A DNA stretch of 6,570 nt from Deltaproteobacteria bacterium (lineage in GTDB: Bacteria; Desulfobacterota; Desulfobulbia; Desulfobulbales; BM004): contig JAFDCR010000323.1 of assembly GCA_019312685.1 (NCBI GenBank), positions 1-6,570 of the forward strand. Reading direction: 5' to 3'. The translations under genes were made by a program, and so were the position numbers. Positions 6,289-6,570 of the stretch are shown one piece after another. How positions within the stretch are numbered: position 1 is the stretch's first letter; each line of letters begins with the position of its first letter. The notes under the pieces are model-generated. The model made no database searches and was not told the origin of the DNA. It saw only the letters and a list, made by a program, of their open reading frames with translations.

Positions 6289-6317
6289 TTGACTTGATGC
6301 CATGATGATGCTATAAA
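6289..6317 (+). promoter_or_regulatory. Sigma-70-type promoter for the SH3-domain gene
   Basis: TTGACT (6289-6294) and TATAAA (6312-6317) are separated by exactly 17 bases. Each hexamer matches the TTGACA/TATAAT consensus at five of six positions. It lies in the 138-base gap after the DUF3047 gene and points at the ATG at 6394, predicting a transcript start near 6323-6325 and a leader of about 70 bases. The downstream gene is therefore probably its own transcription unit. Confidence 0.6.
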
Positions 6318-6393
6318 TTTGTGCAACTCTATCTTCGTCGGGAATTTCTAATCATCTATACTTTAAATCTTAAATATCCGTAACGAGTTGATT

Positions 6394-6570
6394 ATGAAAA
6401 TAAAATTTCACCAGAGTTTTTTTCTTGCCGGCATTACGGCTCTTTTGCTCCTTTCAGTAACAGTTGCCGCTCAGGCAGCAGAGTATGTAAGCGTCAAGAA
6501 GGATGCGGTAAACATACGTTCAGGCCCCAGCACCAAGAGCAGGGTGATCTGGCAGGTATTTGAAGGCTTC
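6394..6570 (+). CDS. Secreted bacterial SH3-domain protein, 3'-truncated by window edge
   Basis: Only the first 59 codons are in the window and the frame is open at the last base. The N-terminus (MKIKFHQS, then a hydrophobic core FFLAGITALLLLSVTV) is a Sec signal peptide with likely cleavage after AQAA (residue 29). The mature part EYVSVKKDAVNIRSGPSTKS is the typical opening of a bacterial SH3 (SH3_3) domain, in which N-[IV]-R-S-G-P-S marks the first strands and loop. VIWQVFEGF continues it. These domains usually bind peptidoglycan or peptide ligands in the periplasm, often as targeting modules. Whether the rest holds more SH3 repeats or a catalytic domain cannot be seen. The ATG at 6394 is chosen for the signal peptide; only a weak CGAG at 6384-6387 stands where a ribosome-binding site would be. 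Confidence 0.82.
   Translation, partial: MKIKFHQSFFLAGITALLLLSVTVAAQAAEYVSVKKDAVNIRSGPSTKSRVIWQVFEGF

Noticed and set aside
6001..6303. A 100-codon - strand frame opposite the end of the DUF3047 gene.
   Set aside because: It is antisense to a well supported gene and shows no signal peptide, motif or start signal.

Overview
The window is a piece of bacterial chromosome of mid-40s % GC by eye, carrying ordinary cell-envelope and RNA-modification genes. I see no mobile element, CRISPR array, rRNA or tRNA, and no noncoding stretch longer than about 140 bases. The gene content and protein styles (a short TonB/TolA hybrid before tolB, a lipoprotein-type YbgF starting CVATQ after the signal, a TlyA methylase, a DUF3047 protein, a secreted SH3-domain protein) suggest a Desulfobacterota (former Deltaproteobacteria) genome. 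That is an inference from family resemblance, not a placement.

Bases 1-3370 are the downstream half of a tol gene cluster on the + strand. It holds a TolA/TonB-like energy transducer whose 5' end lies outside the window, the periplasmic beta-propeller protein TolB, and a long YbgF/CpoB-like lipoprotein ending in TPR repeats. The three genes are 22-25 bases apart and look like one transcript. TolA, TolB and YbgF belong to the trans-envelope Tol system, which constricts the outer membrane at division and coordinates it with peptidoglycan synthesis. The usual pal gene is not between tolB and ybgF, where it is normally found.

Bases 3435-4694 (- strand) encode an AmpG-type MFS permease, convergent with the tol cluster. 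In its best studied relatives AmpG imports anhydro-muropeptides for cell-wall recycling. A 122-base divergent spacer with a short heptanucleotide tandem repeat separates it from the next + strand genes.

Bases 4817-6255 hold tlyA (S4 domain plus FtsJ-like rRNA 2'-O-methyltransferase, with all four expected catalytic residues) followed by a secreted DUF3047 protein of unknown function. After a 138-base gap with a good sigma-70-type promoter, the window ends inside a secreted bacterial-SH3-domain gene (6394 onward, 59 codons visible).

Nothing here demands a new biological system. The points worth a second look are the missing pal with an enlarged, oddly processed YbgF, a lipobox-like motif in the TolB signal peptide, the AT-rich patch at the tolA-tolB junction, the heptad repeat, and the uncharacterised DUF3047 protein beside tlyA.
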